Source of the DNA: Sphingopyxis sp.
GTDB lineage: Bacteria; Pseudomonadota; Alphaproteobacteria; Sphingomonadales; Sphingomonadaceae
Reading direction: 5' to 3'
DNA length: 64,000 nucleotides
Assembly: GCA_030145715.1 (NCBI GenBank)
Contig: JAIXHQ010000015.1
Coordinates: 1-64,000, forward strand
Part shown: one piece after another, positions 44,714 to 54,436 of the stretch
Layout of the letters: each line of letters begins with the position of its first letter
Position numbering within the stretch: the stretch's first letter is position 1
Made by a program: the position numbers and the translations under genes
Notes under the pieces: generated by a model
Told to the model about the DNA's origin: nothing
What the model saw: only the letters and a program-made list of their open reading frames with translations
The model's database searches: none

Positions 44714-45672
44714 CGGGCGGCGAACAGGTCCGCGGCATCGGCGGCGGAATAGCGCCGCAACCGGGCGAGGAATGGGGCGGGGTCCTTGCGGGTGACAAGG
44801 GCGTCGGCGGGCGTATGTATCCAGTCGTGCGCGCGCGTCAGCAGAAAGCGCAAAGCCGCGCCGCGAGCCAGTATCGGCAGGGCCGCCGTTTCCGCGTCTG
44901 ACAGCGTCACCTCGCGCGCGTATCCGCGCATCAAGGCCTGTGCCAGCGCGGGGTCGCAATCGCGCCCATCGGAGGAAAAGGCCCATGACGCATGAGTGAT
45001 GACAAGATCATAAGCGCGAAAATCGGTCGCGGCGAAATAGAAATCGATCAGGCCCGTGACCCGGTCGCCCAGCATCAGCACATTGTCGGGAAAAAGGTCC
45101 GCATGGATAACGTGCGCGGGCAGGTCGGTCGGCCAATGCCGGTCCAGATAGGCGAGTTCGTCGTCGACGATCGCCTGCAACCCCGGCAACACGGCATCGA
45201 GATTGCCCGCCGCGTCGGCAGTGCCGCGCCAATGTGGGCGGCCCATGGTGTTCGCGCGTGACCCCGCATATCCTTCGAGCGCCCGATGCATGGCGCCAAG
45301 CGCCGCGCCGGCCGCCTCGCACTGGTTCGGGGTGGGGTGGGTCAACGAGATGCCCGACAGGAACTGGATGACGCAGGCCGCGCGGCCGGAGATATGCTGT
45401 ATCGCAATTCCGTCGCGATCGCGGATCATCGCCGGGACCGGGCAGCCACTGTCGGCCAAATGGTTCAACAGATCGACGAAAAAGGGCAGGTCCGCCACGC
45501 TCACGCGCTTTTCATATAGCGTCAGGATGAAACGTCCGGCGGTGGTTTCCAACAGGAAATTGCTGTTTTCCACACCCTCCGCAATACCCTTGCACGACAG
45601 GACGGTTCCGATGTCGTATCGGCCTACAAGTGCGGCAAGATCGTCCGGTTCGACGTGCGTATAAACTGCCAT
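44710..45672 (-). CDS. thrB: Homoserine kinase (ThrB, APH-fold type)
   Basis: Phosphorylates homoserine for threonine synthesis. The 320-residue protein is the aminoglycoside-phosphotransferase-like ThrB typical of proteobacteria: [20 protein letters not shown], then [20 protein letters not shown], catalytic [19 protein letters not shown], and [18 protein letters not shown]. Its ATG overlaps the ispH stop (TGATG), and it overlaps rnhA by four bases. The ispH-thrB-rnhA order is a known alphaproteobacterial arrangement. Confidence 0.95.
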   Translation of the reverse strand: MAVYTHVEPDDLAALVGRYDIGTVLSCKGIAEGVENSNFLLETTAGRFILTLYEKRVSVADLPFFVDLLNHLADSGCPVPAMIRDRDGIAIQHISGRAACVIQFLSGISLTHPTPNQCEAAGAALGAMHRALEGYAGSRANTMGRPHWRGTADAAGNLDAVLPGLQAIVDDELAYLDRHWPTDLPAHVIHADLFPDNVLMLGDRVTGLIDFYFAATDFRAYDLVITHASWAFSSDGRDCDPALAQALMRGYAREVTLSDAETAALPILARGAALRFLLTRAHDWIHTPADALVTRKDPAPFLARLRRYSAADAADLFAAR

Positions 45673-46652
45673 CAGACCGGATCGAGCCCGCGCGGCAGCT
45701 TGAAGATCATATTTTCCTCGGCGGTTACGACGACATCCTCGACCACGGGACGGATGGCGGCGACGGCCTCGATCACTTCGCGAACCAGCGTTTCGGGCGC
45801 ACTGGCGCCGGCCGTGATGCCAAGTGTCGCGATGCCGTCCAGCCACGTCGGATCGACGTCCACGCCGCGCTGGACGAGGTGCGCGGGCGTCCCCATCCGT
45901 TCGGCGACTTCGACCAGGCGCAGGCTGTTCGAACTATTTGGCGCGCCGATCACAATCATCCGGTCGCATTGGTCGGCAATCGCCTTTACCGCGTCCTGCC
46001 GGTTCGACGTGGCATAACATATGTCCTCGCCGCGCGGACCCATAATAGCCGGAAAACGGTGTTGCAGCGCGGCGACAATATCGCGCGTGTCGTCGACCGA
46101 CAGGGTCGTCTGGGTCAGAAAGGACAGCATGTCAGGATCGGAGGGCAAAAGGGTGGCGACATCGTCGACCGATTCGACGAGCGTCATCGCACCCGCGGGC
46201 AATTGACCGAGCGTGCCGACGACTTCGGGATGCCCGGCGTGGCCGACGAAAATGATGTGGCGTCCCGCCTCATACGCGCGTTCTGCCTGTCGGTGGACCT
46301 TGGACACCAACGGACAGGTGGCATCGAAATATTCGAGGCCGCGCATTTCGGCTTTTGCGGGGACCGTTTTGGGCACGCCATGGGCGCTGAACACGACTGG
46401 TACGCCATCCGGAACCTGATCGAGTGATTCGACGAAAACCGCGCCCTCGGCTTTCAAAGAGTCAACGACATAGCGGTTATGAACGATTTCGTGCCGGACA
46501 TAGACGGGCGCGCCATATTTTTGCAGCGCCAGTTCGACAATGCGGATCGCGCGATCGACGCCGGCGCAAAAACCGCGCGGCGCCGCGATCAGAACCTTGA
46601 GTTCGGCTGCTTCATTGCCGCTGGAGGGCGCGATGGGAAGGGGAGCGTTCAT
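45672..46652 (-). CDS. ispH: 4-hydroxy-3-methylbut-2-enyl diphosphate reductase
   Basis: The last enzyme of the MEP isoprenoid pathway, making IPP and DMAPP with a [4Fe-4S] cluster. The 326-residue protein has the three cluster cysteines: Cys29 ([13 protein letters not shown]), Cys113 ([13 protein letters not shown]) and Cys212 ([12 protein letters not shown]), and the substrate residues around SAHGVP and TAGASAP. It heads a translationally coupled unit with thrB and rnhA. Confidence 0.97.
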   Translation of the reverse strand: MNAPLPIAPSSGNEAAELKVLIAAPRGFCAGVDRAIRIVELALQKYGAPVYVRHEIVHNRYVVDSLKAEGAVFVESLDQVPDGVPVVFSAHGVPKTVPAKAEMRGLEYFDATCPLVSKVHRQAERAYEAGRHIIFVGHAGHPEVVGTLGQLPAGAMTLVESVDDVATLLPSDPDMLSFLTQTTLSVDDTRDIVAALQHRFPAIMGPRGEDICYATSNRQDAVKAIADQCDRMIVIGAPNSSNSLRLVEVAERMGTPAHLVQRGVDVDPTWLDGIATLGITAGASAPETLVREVIEAVAAIRPVVEDVVVTAEENMIFKLPRGLDPV

Positions 46653-46812
46653 CGTCCGCGCGCTCTAGCGCAGCACAGCCGTCGGGGTAAAGCGGCTTGT
46701 CCAGTTGCGCCGCGTCCATCGCACCGATAAGAAGCGGCGCGCAAGAGGCGGGGTCCCCGTTCCGATGCCTTTGAATTTTGCTTGGCGCGCCTGTTTGGAA
46801 AGCCTGAATGTC

Positions 46813-47484
46813 ATGATGTCCATTTCGCTCCCGTCCCGTAAATTTCTGACCGTGCTGTTCGGCACGGCGGCCGTGGTGACCGTTGCGGGCTGTGCGAAAG
46901 ACAATGAAATCGACATCAGCGGCGGCGTCGGCATCACCGCGACGCGCAGCGCCTGCCCGGCGGTGGCGATCCCGATGCATACTGGCGACGTAACGCTGTT
47001 CGATCCTGCGACAAGCCGCGATGCGCTGGCGATCGACGTCGTTGCGGCGATCACCAATGTCACGCCCCAATGTAACGAGGCCGGCGAGAAAGTGTTTCAA
47101 CTCGCGACCTTTGACGTCGTCGCGACGCGTCGCGATGCCGGGCCGGCGCGCACCGTCACCTTGCCTTATTACGCCACGGTGCTTCAGGGCGGCACGGCTG
47201 TCGTCGCAAAGCGCCTTGGCAATGTGGCCGTGACCTTCGCGGAGGGACAGACGCGCGGAACCGGGCAGGCTCAGGCGTCCGCTTATGTCGATCGTGCCGC
47301 GGCGACGTTGCCGGCGGATATTCAGGAACGCATTACGCGCAAGCGCAAGGCGGGCGATCAGGACGCAGCAGTCGACCCCCTCAGCCAGCCGGAGGTGCGC
47401 GCGGCGGTTCAGCGCGCGAGTTTCGAACTGCTCGTTGGATTCCAACTGACGCAGGAACAGCTCGAATATAACGTCCGACGATAG
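46813..47484 (+). CDS. Conserved lipoprotein of unknown function
   Basis: The 223-residue protein has a signal sequence ending in VAGC (Cys27), a lipobox. The mature part is a predicted beta-rich domain with DAGPARTVTLPYYATVLQGG and VTFAEGQTRGTGQAQASAYV, then a basic stretch ITRKRKAGDQDA and a helical C-terminus with ASFELLVGFQLTQEQLEYNV. I do not recognise a named family. Two ATG codons (46813 and 46816) are possible. It is divergent from ispH and followed by a terminator. Confidence 0.7.
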   Translation: MMSISLPSRKFLTVLFGTAAVVTVAGCAKDNEIDISGGVGITATRSACPAVAIPMHTGDVTLFDPATSRDALAIDVVAAITNVTPQCNEAGEKVFQLATFDVVATRRDAGPARTVTLPYYATVLQGGTAVVAKRLGNVAVTFAEGQTRGTGQAQASAYVDRAAATLPADIQERITRKRKAGDQDAAVDPLSQPEVRAAVQRASFELLVGFQLTQEQLEYNVRR

Positions 47485-47522
47485 GGGCTGCGGCGGCGTT
47501 TCGGCGCCGTGCGCTTCATCAT

Positions 47523-47555
47523 GCCCTGCGCGCCGTGCGGTGACGCAGGGCTTTT
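47523..47555 (+). terminator. Rho-independent terminator after the lipoprotein gene
   Basis: GCCCTGCG (47523-47530) pairs perfectly with CGCAGGGC (47544-47551) and is followed by TTTT. It lies between the lipoprotein gene and argS. Confidence 0.75.
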
Positions 47556-47619
47556 CGCGTGTGCCAAGCTGCGATAGGGCGCGCGACAGACTTTTACCGA
47601 TCGAAGATAGGCCGAGCCC

Positions 47620-49347
47620 GTGACCCTGTTCAACCGCTTTTCCAGCCACATCAACGCCGCATTGGATGCCCTTGTAAAGGCGGAGGCGCTCCCGGCGGGT
47701 CTCGACCGCGCTGCCATCAGCGTCGAACCGCCGCGCGATCCCGCGCATGGCGACGTCGCGACCAATGCCGCGATGGTTCTCGCCAAGCCGGCGGGCATGA
47801 ATTCCCGTGCGCTGGCCGATTTGCTCGCCGCCGAACTGGGCGCGATCGACGAAGTGACTGAAGTCAGCGTCGCCGGTCCCGGTTTCATCAACCTGCGACT
47901 TGCCGAGGGCAGTTGGCGCGACGAACTGGCATTGATTGACAGCGCGGGCGACAATTATGGCCGGTCGATGATGGGGCAAGGGCGCCGGGTCAATGTTGAA
48001 TATGTGTCGGCAAATCCAACCGGACCGATGCACGTGGGCCATTGCCGCGGCGCCGTCGTCGGCGATGCGCTCGCCGCGCTGCTCGAATTTTCCGGACATG
48101 AGGTGGTCCGCGAATATTATGTCAATGATGCCGGTGCGCAGGTGGACATCCTCGCCCGCTCTGTGCACATGCGCTATCGCGAAGCATTGGGCGAAGATGT
48201 CGGAGCGATCCCCGAGGGACTTTATCCCGGCGATTATCTGATACCGGTCGGGAAAAGCCTGGCGGGCGAATATGGCGACCGGTTCGTCGGTGCGCCCGAA
48301 AACGCGTGGCTGGGCCTCTTCCGAGCCGAAGCGGTCAGTGCGATGATGGACATGATCCGGTCCGATCTTGCCAAGCTGGGTATCCACCACGATCTGTTTT
48401 CGTCCGAGGCCGAATTGCAGGCCGAAGGAAAGCCCGCCGCCGCAGAAAAATGGCTGCGCGAGCAAGGCCTGGTCTATGACGGGGTTCTGGAAGCACCGAA
48501 GGGCGAGACGCCCGAGGATTGGGAACCCGTCGAACTGCCGCTGTTCCGATCGACGCAATTCGGCGACGATCAGGACCGTCCGATCAAGAAGTCGGACGGT
48601 AGCTGGACCTATTTCGGCGCCGACCTCGCCTATCATTTTCAGAAGGCAGAGAATGCCGACGAACTGATCGACATATGGGGCGCCGACCATGCGGGAACGG
48701 TGAAGCGGATCAAGGCGGCGGTTGCAGCGTTGACCGGCGGCACCAAGAAATTCGACGTCAAACTGGTCCAGATGGTCCGGCTGCTCAAAAATGGCGATCC
48801 GTTCAAGATGTCGAAGCGGGCGGGCAATTTCGTCACGCTCGCCGATGTCGTCGAAGAGGTCGGCAAGGATGCGGTGCGGTTCACCATGCTGACGCGCAAA
48901 GCCGATGCGCAGATGGATTTCGATTTTGCCAAGGTGGTCGAGGCATCGCGCGACAATCCCGTCTGGTATCTGCAATATGCCAACGCCCGTATCGCGCGGC
49001 TGCGCAGGAAAGCGGAGGATGCAGGTATCGTGCTTCCCGCGCCCGTGCCCGAACGGCTTGGCGCGCATGAACTTGAACTGGTAAAGCTGCTCGCGCAATT
49101 CCCCCGGATCGTGGAAGCGGCAGCATCGGCGCGCGAGCCGCATCGAATCGCCTTTTACCTTGCGGACGTGGCGGCGGCATTTCACGCCTGGTATAATCTG
49201 GGCAATGACAATCCCGCCGCGCGGATCGTCCTGGACAATGATCCCGAATTGACTGCGACGCGGCTTTATTTGGCGGACGGAATCGGGCAGGTTGTGCGTA
49301 ACGGGCTGCACCTGATGGGGGTCGAGGCGGTCGAGGAGATGGCGTGA
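47620..49347 (+). CDS. argS: Arginyl-tRNA synthetase
   Basis: Charges tRNA-Arg. The 575-residue class I synthetase has the HIGH signature as PTGPMHVGHCRGAVVGD and the KMSKS-like FKMSKRAGNFVTL. The N-terminal additional domain (about 1-110) includes PRDPAHGDVATNAAMVLAKP, and the C-terminal DALR anticodon-binding domain holds APLPHRIAFYLADVAAAFHA-like residues (EPHRIAFYLADVAAAFHAWY). The start is GTG 47620. It overlaps the next gene, beginning the run argS-SPOR-nagZ-scpA-scpB-tatABC. Confidence 0.97.
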   Translation: MTLFNRFSSHINAALDALVKAEALPAGLDRAAISVEPPRDPAHGDVATNAAMVLAKPAGMNSRALADLLAAELGAIDEVTEVSVAGPGFINLRLAEGSWRDELALIDSAGDNYGRSMMGQGRRVNVEYVSANPTGPMHVGHCRGAVVGDALAALLEFSGHEVVREYYVNDAGAQVDILARSVHMRYREALGEDVGAIPEGLYPGDYLIPVGKSLAGEYGDRFVGAPENAWLGLFRAEAVSAMMDMIRSDLAKLGIHHDLFSSEAELQAEGKPAAAEKWLREQGLVYDGVLEAPKGETPEDWEPVELPLFRSTQFGDDQDRPIKKSDGSWTYFGADLAYHFQKAENADELIDIWGADHAGTVKRIKAAVAALTGGTKKFDVKLVQMVRLLKNGDPFKMSKRAGNFVTLADVVEEVGKDAVRFTMLTRKADAQMDFDFAKVVEASRDNPVWYLQYANARIARLRRKAEDAGIVLPAPVPERLGAHELELVKLLAQFPRIVEAAASAREPHRIAFYLADVAAAFHAWYNLGNDNPAARIVLDNDPELTATRLYLADGIGQVVRNGLHLMGVEAVEEMA

Positions 49348-50117
49348 TGGCGGGCGACAAGAACGCGGAGCAGAATGACTCGGGCCTCGGATTGGATGAT
49401 GAGGACCGTCTGCCGTGGCTGGAGGCGGCCGACGGATATGAAGAGGATGGCGAAGTTTCGCCAGCGCGTCTGCTGGTCATGGTGTTCGGCGGGCTGTTGC
49501 TGATCTGTGCGGTGCTCGGCAGCCTCTGGTGGATCCAGAATGGCGGCACGCGCGGGCAGGGCGAGTTGATCGCCGCGCAGCAGGGCGATTACAAGGTTGC
49601 GCCGAAGAACGACGGCGCAAAGACTTTCGAAGGCGAAGGAGACGCCAGTTTTTCGGCCAGCGAGGGTGCGGAGCCGGCAGGCAAGGTCGATCCGACGCGT
49701 ATGCCCGAAGAACCGGCGGTGACTCCGCAGGAACGCGAAGTCGCGGCGGCGAAGACGGCAGCTGACAAGGCTGCTAAAACGGCGCCAGCGCCATCTGCAA
49801 CGGCGAAGGACAAACCAAAGGCGGCGGTCGCGCCGGTCAAAGCACCTGACGCCGAGGTAAAGGCAGCACCTGGGGCGTCCGGGTCCGCGCTGATCCAGCT
49901 TGGCGCGTTCAGCAGCGATGCATCCGCCGCAAAGGCATGGGCCAGCCTGTCAAAGCGTTTCGCCTATCTGGCCGAACTCAACAAGTCGGTGTCCCCGGCA
50001 AAAGTCGGAAATGGAACGGTCTATCGGCTGCGGGTGTCAGCCGGGACGGCGGCCAATGCCTCTAATTTGTGTGGAAAACTAAGGGTCGCGGGCGAAAATT
50101 GCGTCGTCGTCCGCTGA
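49347..50117 (+). CDS. Membrane-anchored SPOR-domain protein
   Basis: SPOR domains bind denuded peptidoglycan at division sites. The 256-residue protein has an acidic cytoplasmic part (1-36), one membrane segment (about 40-62, VMVFGGLLLICAVLGSLWWI), a long low-complexity Ala/Lys/Pro linker (100-175), and a C-terminal SPOR domain (about 178-256) with SALIQLGAFSSDASAAKAWA and YRLRVSAG. ATG 49347 overlaps the argS stop (TGATG). The next gene acts in cell wall recycling, which fits a cell-envelope role. Confidence 0.9.
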   Translation: MAGDKNAEQNDSGLGLDDEDRLPWLEAADGYEEDGEVSPARLLVMVFGGLLLICAVLGSLWWIQNGGTRGQGELIAAQQGDYKVAPKNDGAKTFEGEGDASFSASEGAEPAGKVDPTRMPEEPAVTPQEREVAAAKTAADKAAKTAPAPSATAKDKPKAAVAPVKAPDAEVKAAPGASGSALIQLGAFSSDASAAKAWASLSKRFAYLAELNKSVSPAKVGNGTVYRLRVSAGTAANASNLCGKLRVAGENCVVVR

Positions 50118-50225
50118 TTCTGCCCGTTTGGTCGCAGACTTCGTTGGTATGATCCGGTCCCTGTGGCATGTTGCCTTCCCTGCTTGCCGGATGAGGGGCC
50201 GGCTGCCGATGGAGTTTGACGCACG

Positions 50226-51233
50226 ATGATACCGGCAATTTTCGGCCTGTCGGGCCTGACCCTCACCAGCGACGAGCGCGCCTTTTTTCGTGACAGCGAG
50301 CCGGCTGGCTATATCCTGTTCGGTCGCAATATCGAAAATCGCGAACAGGTTCGGCGCCTTACCGACGAGCTGCGTGACCTTGATGGTCGATCGGATCTGC
50401 CGATCCTGATCGATCAGGAAGGCGGGCGCGTGGCCCGTATGAGGTCCCCTGAATGGCCTGTTTTTCCTAGCGGGGCCACATTCGACGAACTTTACGAACG
50501 GGCGCCGGCCAGCGCGATCGAAGCTGCACGGCTGAATGCAATGGCTCTTGCCGCGATGCTGGCAGAGGTGGGCATTACGGTGGACTGCCTGCCGCTGCTT
50601 GACGTCCGCCAGCCGGGGGCGAGCGACGTTATCGGCGATCGCGCGCTCGGCAGCGAGCCGATGCGCGTTGCCGCACTGGGGCGCGCCATTCTGGGCGGAC
50701 TTCAGGCGGGCGGCGTTGTCGGTATCGTGAAACATATACCAGGCCATGGTCGCTCGATGCTCGATACGCATGAAGCGCTGCCTGTTGTCGATGCCCTTGA
50801 TCGCGATCTGCAAACCGACCTCGCTCCCTTTGCGGCGCTACGCGACGCTGCGATGGCGATGACGTGTCACGTCATATTCGAAGCATGGGACCCGGAGCGC
50901 CCGGCGACCATGTCGCCGACAGTCATCGACAGCGTGATTCGTCAACGCATCGGATTTCATGGGCTGCTGATGACCGACGATCTCGACATGAAGGCGCTGT
51001 CGGGCGATGTACCTTCGCGTGCTGCCGATGCGATCGCGGCAGGATGCGACATTGCGCTCAACTGTTGGGCCAAGATGGACGATATGGTCGGTATTGCAAA
51101 TGCGCTTGACCCGATCAGCACCATTTCACGGGCGCGACTCGAAGGTGCAATGGATCGGATCGCGGGCATCGGTGACGACCGGCCGTTCGCAACGCTGGTC
51201 GATCAGCGCGATGCGCTGCTGGCGGTAGCCTGA
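50226..51233 (+). CDS. nagZ: Beta-N-acetylhexosaminidase (NagZ, GH3)
   Basis: NagZ removes GlcNAc from muropeptide fragments in peptidoglycan recycling. The 335-residue protein is a single GH3 barrel: LPILIDQEGGRVARM, KHIPGHGRSMLDTH with the active-site loop His (from residue 169), and the nucleophile Asp251 in LLMTDDLDMKAL. A GGAG lies ten bases before ATG. Products can influence AmpC beta-lactamase induction in bacteria that have AmpR; none is seen here. Confidence 0.95.
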   Translation: MIPAIFGLSGLTLTSDERAFFRDSEPAGYILFGRNIENREQVRRLTDELRDLDGRSDLPILIDQEGGRVARMRSPEWPVFPSGATFDELYERAPASAIEAARLNAMALAAMLAEVGITVDCLPLLDVRQPGASDVIGDRALGSEPMRVAALGRAILGGLQAGGVVGIVKHIPGHGRSMLDTHEALPVVDALDRDLQTDLAPFAALRDAAMAMTCHVIFEAWDPERPATMSPTVIDSVIRQRIGFHGLLMTDDLDMKALSGDVPSRAADAIAAGCDIALNCWAKMDDMVGIANALDPISTISRARLEGAMDRIAGIGDDRPFATLVDQRDALLAVA

Positions 51234-51240
51234 GCGGTCG

Positions 51241-52014
51241 ATGGGCGAATTGCCGCTCGATTTCGAGATCGTACCGGCGTCGCCCGAGCGCGACGATGCG
51301 TTCCAGCTTTCGCTCGAAAGCTGGGAAGGTCCGCTCGACCTGTTGCTTGCATTGGCGCGCAGTCAGAAAGTCGATCTCAAGCAGATTTCCATCCTTGCGC
51401 TGGTCGAACAATATCTGACCTTCATTGCCGAGGCCCGTGAATTGAAACTGGAGGTTGCCGCCGACTATCTCGTGATGGCGGCTTGGCTCGCCTATCTCAA
51501 ATCCGCTTTGCTGCTGCCCAAGGATCCGCTTGAGGATCCATCGCCTGACGAACTGGCGCTGCGTCTGCAACTGCGTTTGCAAAGGCTTGCGGCGATGCGC
51601 GAAGCGGCGGCGCGTTTGTTGGCGCGCGATCGGATTGGGCGCGACGTCTTCCTGCGCGCACGGCCGGAAGGGCTGCGCGATGTCAGGGTACGGCGGTGGG
51701 ACGCCAGCCTCTATGATCTGCTGTCGGCTTATGGGCAGGTCAAGCTGCGCAGCGAACCCATCGTGCATATGGTATCACGGCGACCTGTCGTTACGCTCGA
51801 CGCGGCGCTCCACCATCTCCAGCGAATGTTGGGGGTAAAGCTTGATTGGGCCGAACTCGCCGATTTCTTGCCCGTTGACTATCACGGGCCGTTAAGGCGA
51901 TCGGCGATCGCATCCAGCTTTGTGGCCGCGCTCGAACTGGCGCGGCAGGGTCGCGTGGACCTGAAACAGGAAAGCGCGTTCGAGCCGCTTTATTTGAAAG
52001 CCGCACAAGCATGA
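51241..52014 (+). CDS. scpA: Segregation and condensation protein A
   Basis: ScpA is the kleisin that bridges SMC heads and recruits ScpB for chromosome condensation. The 257-residue protein shows the family N-terminal block FQLSLESWEGPLDLLLALAR, then VDLKQISILALVEQYLTFI and AADYLVMAAWLAYLKSALLL. The C-terminal winged-helix segment includes ALELARQGRVDLKQESAFEP. It starts eight bases after nagZ and overlaps scpB by four bases. Confidence 0.95.
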   Translation: MGELPLDFEIVPASPERDDAFQLSLESWEGPLDLLLALARSQKVDLKQISILALVEQYLTFIAEARELKLEVAADYLVMAAWLAYLKSALLLPKDPLEDPSPDELALRLQLRLQRLAAMREAAARLLARDRIGRDVFLRARPEGLRDVRVRRWDASLYDLLSAYGQVKLRSEPIVHMVSRRPVVTLDAALHHLQRMLGVKLDWAELADFLPVDYHGPLRRSAIASSFVAALELARQGRVDLKQESAFEPLYLKAAQA

Positions 52015-52580
52015 TCGACGATGTGGAACGCGCGATAGAAGCGATGCTGTTTGCCAGCGATGAACCGATGGATGCGCGTCAGATCGCGAACCGCCTTGGT
52101 GATGAAATGACGCCGGGCGAGGTGCGCTCCATCGTTCACGCGATCGCGGCACGGCATGCGGGGACAGGGATCGAACTGGTCGAGCGGGGCGGGCATTGGC
52201 ATTTCCAGACGCCGTCCGATCTAGCGCATTTGCTTCGACGCGAGCGCGACGATCCGCGCAAGCTATCGCGCGCGGCGGCTGAGGTGTTGGCCATCATTGC
52301 TTATCATGAGCCCGTCAGTCGCGCGGAGATCGAAGCGATTCGAGGCGTTCAGACGTCGAAGGGAACGCTTGATGTGTTGATGGAGGCGGAATGGGTCGCC
52401 CCGGCGGGCCGCCGCGAAGTGCCGGGACGGCCGCTGATATACAAAACAACCGACACCTTCCTGCAACATTTTGGCTTAGCCAGTCGCAAGGATTTGCCGG
52501 GCATAGAGGATTTGCGCGCGGCCGGCCTGCTCGACCCGGTTGATCTTGCTTTCGAGGAGGCAATGGACGAACTGGACTAG
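52011..52580 (+). CDS. scpB: Segregation and condensation protein B
   Basis: ScpB dimerises and binds the ScpA kleisin. The 189-residue protein has two winged-helix domains: the first at about 5-85 (ERAIEAMLFASDEPMDARQI), the second at about 88-165 (LSRAAAEVLAIIAYHEPVSR, RGVQTSKGTLDVLM, GRPLIYKTTDTFLQHFGLAS). ATG overlaps the scpA stop (ATGA). Confidence 0.95.
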   Translation: MIDDVERAIEAMLFASDEPMDARQIANRLGDEMTPGEVRSIVHAIAARHAGTGIELVERGGHWHFQTPSDLAHLLRRERDDPRKLSRAAAEVLAIIAYHEPVSRAEIEAIRGVQTSKGTLDVLMEAEWVAPAGRREVPGRPLIYKTTDTFLQHFGLASRKDLPGIEDLRAAGLLDPVDLAFEEAMDELD

Positions 52581-52627
52581 TAAAAGATAGCGAAGAGGCT
52601 TAGATAGCGGCCTCAAGGAGAATTTAG

Positions 52628-52861
52628 ATGGGTCTTTCTAGCATCTGGCACTGGCTTTTGTTGGGCGTCGTTGTTCTGCTGCTGTTTGGCAAGGGCCGTT
52701 TTTCGGACATGATGGGCGATGTTGCAAAGGGCATCAAAAGCTTCAAAAAAGGCATGGCCGACGACGACGCGCCAACCCCCGCACCCAAGCATATCGAAGG
52801 GCAGCGCACGCCAGAGGCCACTCCGATGGCAACGCCGACGGCCGAGCGCGACAAGCTCTGA
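52628..52861 (+). CDS. tatA: Twin-arginine translocase subunit TatA
   Basis: TatA oligomerises to allow passage of folded Tat substrates. The 77-residue protein has the N-terminal membrane helix ([20 protein letters not shown]) followed by the [20 protein letters not shown] amphipathic helix, and a Pro/Thr-rich tail. AAGGAG lies upstream of ATG. Tat-dependent proteins in this window include the phoX-like, potF-like and 34068 gene products. Confidence 0.94.
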   Translation: MGLSSIWHWLLLGVVVLLLFGKGRFSDMMGDVAKGIKSFKKGMADDDAPTPAPKHIEGQRTPEATPMATPTAERDKL

Positions 52862-52893
52862 TCGCCGTCCGCCTGCGGGGGAAGTGCTAGTTC

Positions 52894-53277
52894 ATGTTCG
52901 ATGTTGCGCCCACCGAGTTGCTGCTCGTCGTGGTGGTGGCCTTGGTTGTCATCGGCCCCAAGGATTTGCCCAAGGCGATGCGCTTTGTCGGTAAATGGAT
53001 GGGCAAAGCGCGCGGTATGGCGCGTCATTTCCGCGCCGGGCTTGATACCATGATGCGCGAAGCCGAATTGGAAGAACTCGAAAAGCAATGGCGCGAACAG
53101 AATGACGCGATCATGCGGGAGTTTCCCCGCATCGATGATGTCGCTGCGTCTGGATCGGCGACATCGGCTGCCGCTCCGGCGACTGAAGTCGATGCCGAGG
53201 CGGCAGCCGATCGGACTGCGCCAACTGAACCCCCCGAAACACATGTGATTCCACCGAGGGACGGCCCCTTGCCATGA
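52894..53277 (+). CDS. tatB: Twin-arginine translocase subunit TatB
   Basis: TatB with TatC recognises the twin-arginine signal. The 127-residue protein opens MFDVAPTELLLVVVVALVVI followed by GPKDLPKAMRFVGKW, the TatB version of the helix-hinge-amphipathic helix, then a coiled region with EAELEELEKQW and an Ala/Pro-rich acidic tail. It overlaps tatC by four bases (ATGA). Confidence 0.94.
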   Translation: MFDVAPTELLLVVVVALVVIGPKDLPKAMRFVGKWMGKARGMARHFRAGLDTMMREAELEELEKQWREQNDAIMREFPRIDDVAASGSATSAAAPATEVDAEAAADRTAPTEPPETHVIPPRDGPLP

Positions 53278-54074
53278 GCGCTGACCCTGCCATCGAAGAC
53301 GATGGGGCGGGCGGCAAGATGCCGCTGCTCGACCATTTGATTGAACTGCGCTCGCGCCTGTTGAAATCGCTATTGGCGATCGGTGCCGCTTTTGGCGTTT
53401 GCCTTTATTATGCCAAGCCGATTTTCGGGATTCTTGTGCAGCCTCTGGTGCGTGCAGGGCAGGGAAAGCTGATCTATACGCAGTTGTTCGAGGCATTTTT
53501 CGTCGAGATCAAGGTGGCGCTGTTTGCCGCGACGATGTTGGCCTTTCCGGTGATCGCCAACCAACTGTGGAAATTCGTCGCGCCAGGCCTGTTCAAACAG
53601 GAAAAACGCGCGCTTCTTCCTTTTTTGATCGCGACGCCGGTTCTGTTCGCGATCGGCGCCAGCTTCGCCTATTTCATCACCATCCCGATCGCACTTAAGT
53701 TCCTGCTCGGATACCAGGGGAATGTCGGCGGAATTACACAGGAGGCGCTCCCCTCCGTCGGAAATTATCTTAGCTTCACGATGCAGTTCATCATGGCGTT
53801 CGGTATCGCCTTCCTCTTGCCGATCCTGCTGATGCTTATCGAACGGTCTGGATTGGTCACGCGCGAGCAGCTTGTGTCGGCGCGGCGTTATATGATCGTA
53901 GCAGCGTTCGCGATCGCCGCGGTGTTTACGCCGCCCGACATTCTAAGCCAGCTTTTGCTCGCGGTGCCGCTGGTGTTTTTGTACGAAATGTCGCTTCTGG
54001 CGATATGGTTTACACAGCGCCGACGCAAAACAGGCGCCGAAGCGGCGCCTGTCGAGCCTCTCGAAGAGGCTTAG
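53274..54074 (+). CDS. tatC: Twin-arginine translocase subunit TatC
   Basis: TatC is the polytopic receptor for Tat signal peptides. The 266-residue protein contains KMPLLDHLIELRSRLLKSLL, FFVEIKVALFAATMLAFPVI, and APGLFKQEKRALLPFLI, with six hydrophobic segments. The final codons contain two hairpins: AGGCGCC/GGCGCCT and AGCCTCT/AGAGGCT, the second acting as a likely terminator overlapping the stop codon. Confidence 0.95.
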   Translation: MSADPAIEDDGAGGKMPLLDHLIELRSRLLKSLLAIGAAFGVCLYYAKPIFGILVQPLVRAGQGKLIYTQLFEAFFVEIKVALFAATMLAFPVIANQLWKFVAPGLFKQEKRALLPFLIATPVLFAIGASFAYFITIPIALKFLLGYQGNVGGITQEALPSVGNYLSFTMQFIMAFGIAFLLPILLMLIERSGLVTREQLVSARRYMIVAAFAIAAVFTPPDILSQLLLAVPLVFLYEMSLLAIWFTQRRRKTGAEAAPVEPLEEA

Positions 54075-54083
54075 GGTATTTTT
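54055..54083 (+). terminator. Terminator overlapping the tatC stop codon
   Basis: AGCCTCT (54055-54061), loop CGA, AGAGGCT (54065-54071), then TAGGGTATTTTT. The stem lies within the last codons of tatC and the T run starts just after the TAG stop. It would end the argS-tatC run. Confidence 0.65.
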
Positions 54084-54087
54084 GAGA

Positions 54088-54216
54088 TCAGTTGATGGCT
54101 TCGTCACCAGCCTGACCGACCGACTCGATGTCGCGGCCAGCACCCTTCACGGTGTTGCAACCAGTGACCAGAACGCTTGCCAACACGGCGAGGAGGATTG
54201 CGCGGAAGTTTGTCAT
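54088..54216 (-). CDS. Entericidin-like small lipoprotein
   Basis: The 42-residue protein has a lipoprotein signal ending in VTGC (Cys20) and a short mature peptide NTVKGAGRDIESVGQAGDEA, the entericidin A/B pattern. In E. coli entericidins form an antidote/toxin lipoprotein pair; in alphaproteobacteria single copies of unknown role are common. ATG 54216 has AGAGAGG upstream. The frame continues upstream to 54390, but that part has no such features. Confidence 0.85.
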   Translation of the reverse strand: MTNFRAILLAVLASVLVTGCNTVKGAGRDIESVGQAGDEAIN

Positions 54217-54436
54217 TTTTATAACCTCTCTGGATGTGTTGCAAAATGGCCCGGCACGCTTCGAGGGGGGGAGGGAATGCGGGCCGGGCCAATGTTGCTG
54301 AGCAGCGCTGCGGGGGGGCGATGACCGCTGCTCGAAAAGGAAACGACGGGAAGGGTATGGAAGTTCCCGAAAAATATCGCCGTGCTGCATTTTTTTCGTA
54401 AGTATTTTGAATCACTTGGATTCCCGATGTTTGACA

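Noticed and set aside
46612-49311. 899-codon open frame on the minus strand across argS
   Set aside because: Shadow of argS and the lipoprotein gene, with no ribosome binding site or recognisable domain.
54248-54290. GGCCCGGC / GCCGGGCC inverted repeat upstream of the entericidin gene
   Set aside because: The arms are perfect but 27 bases apart in very G-rich sequence, with no T run; chance pairing is plausible.
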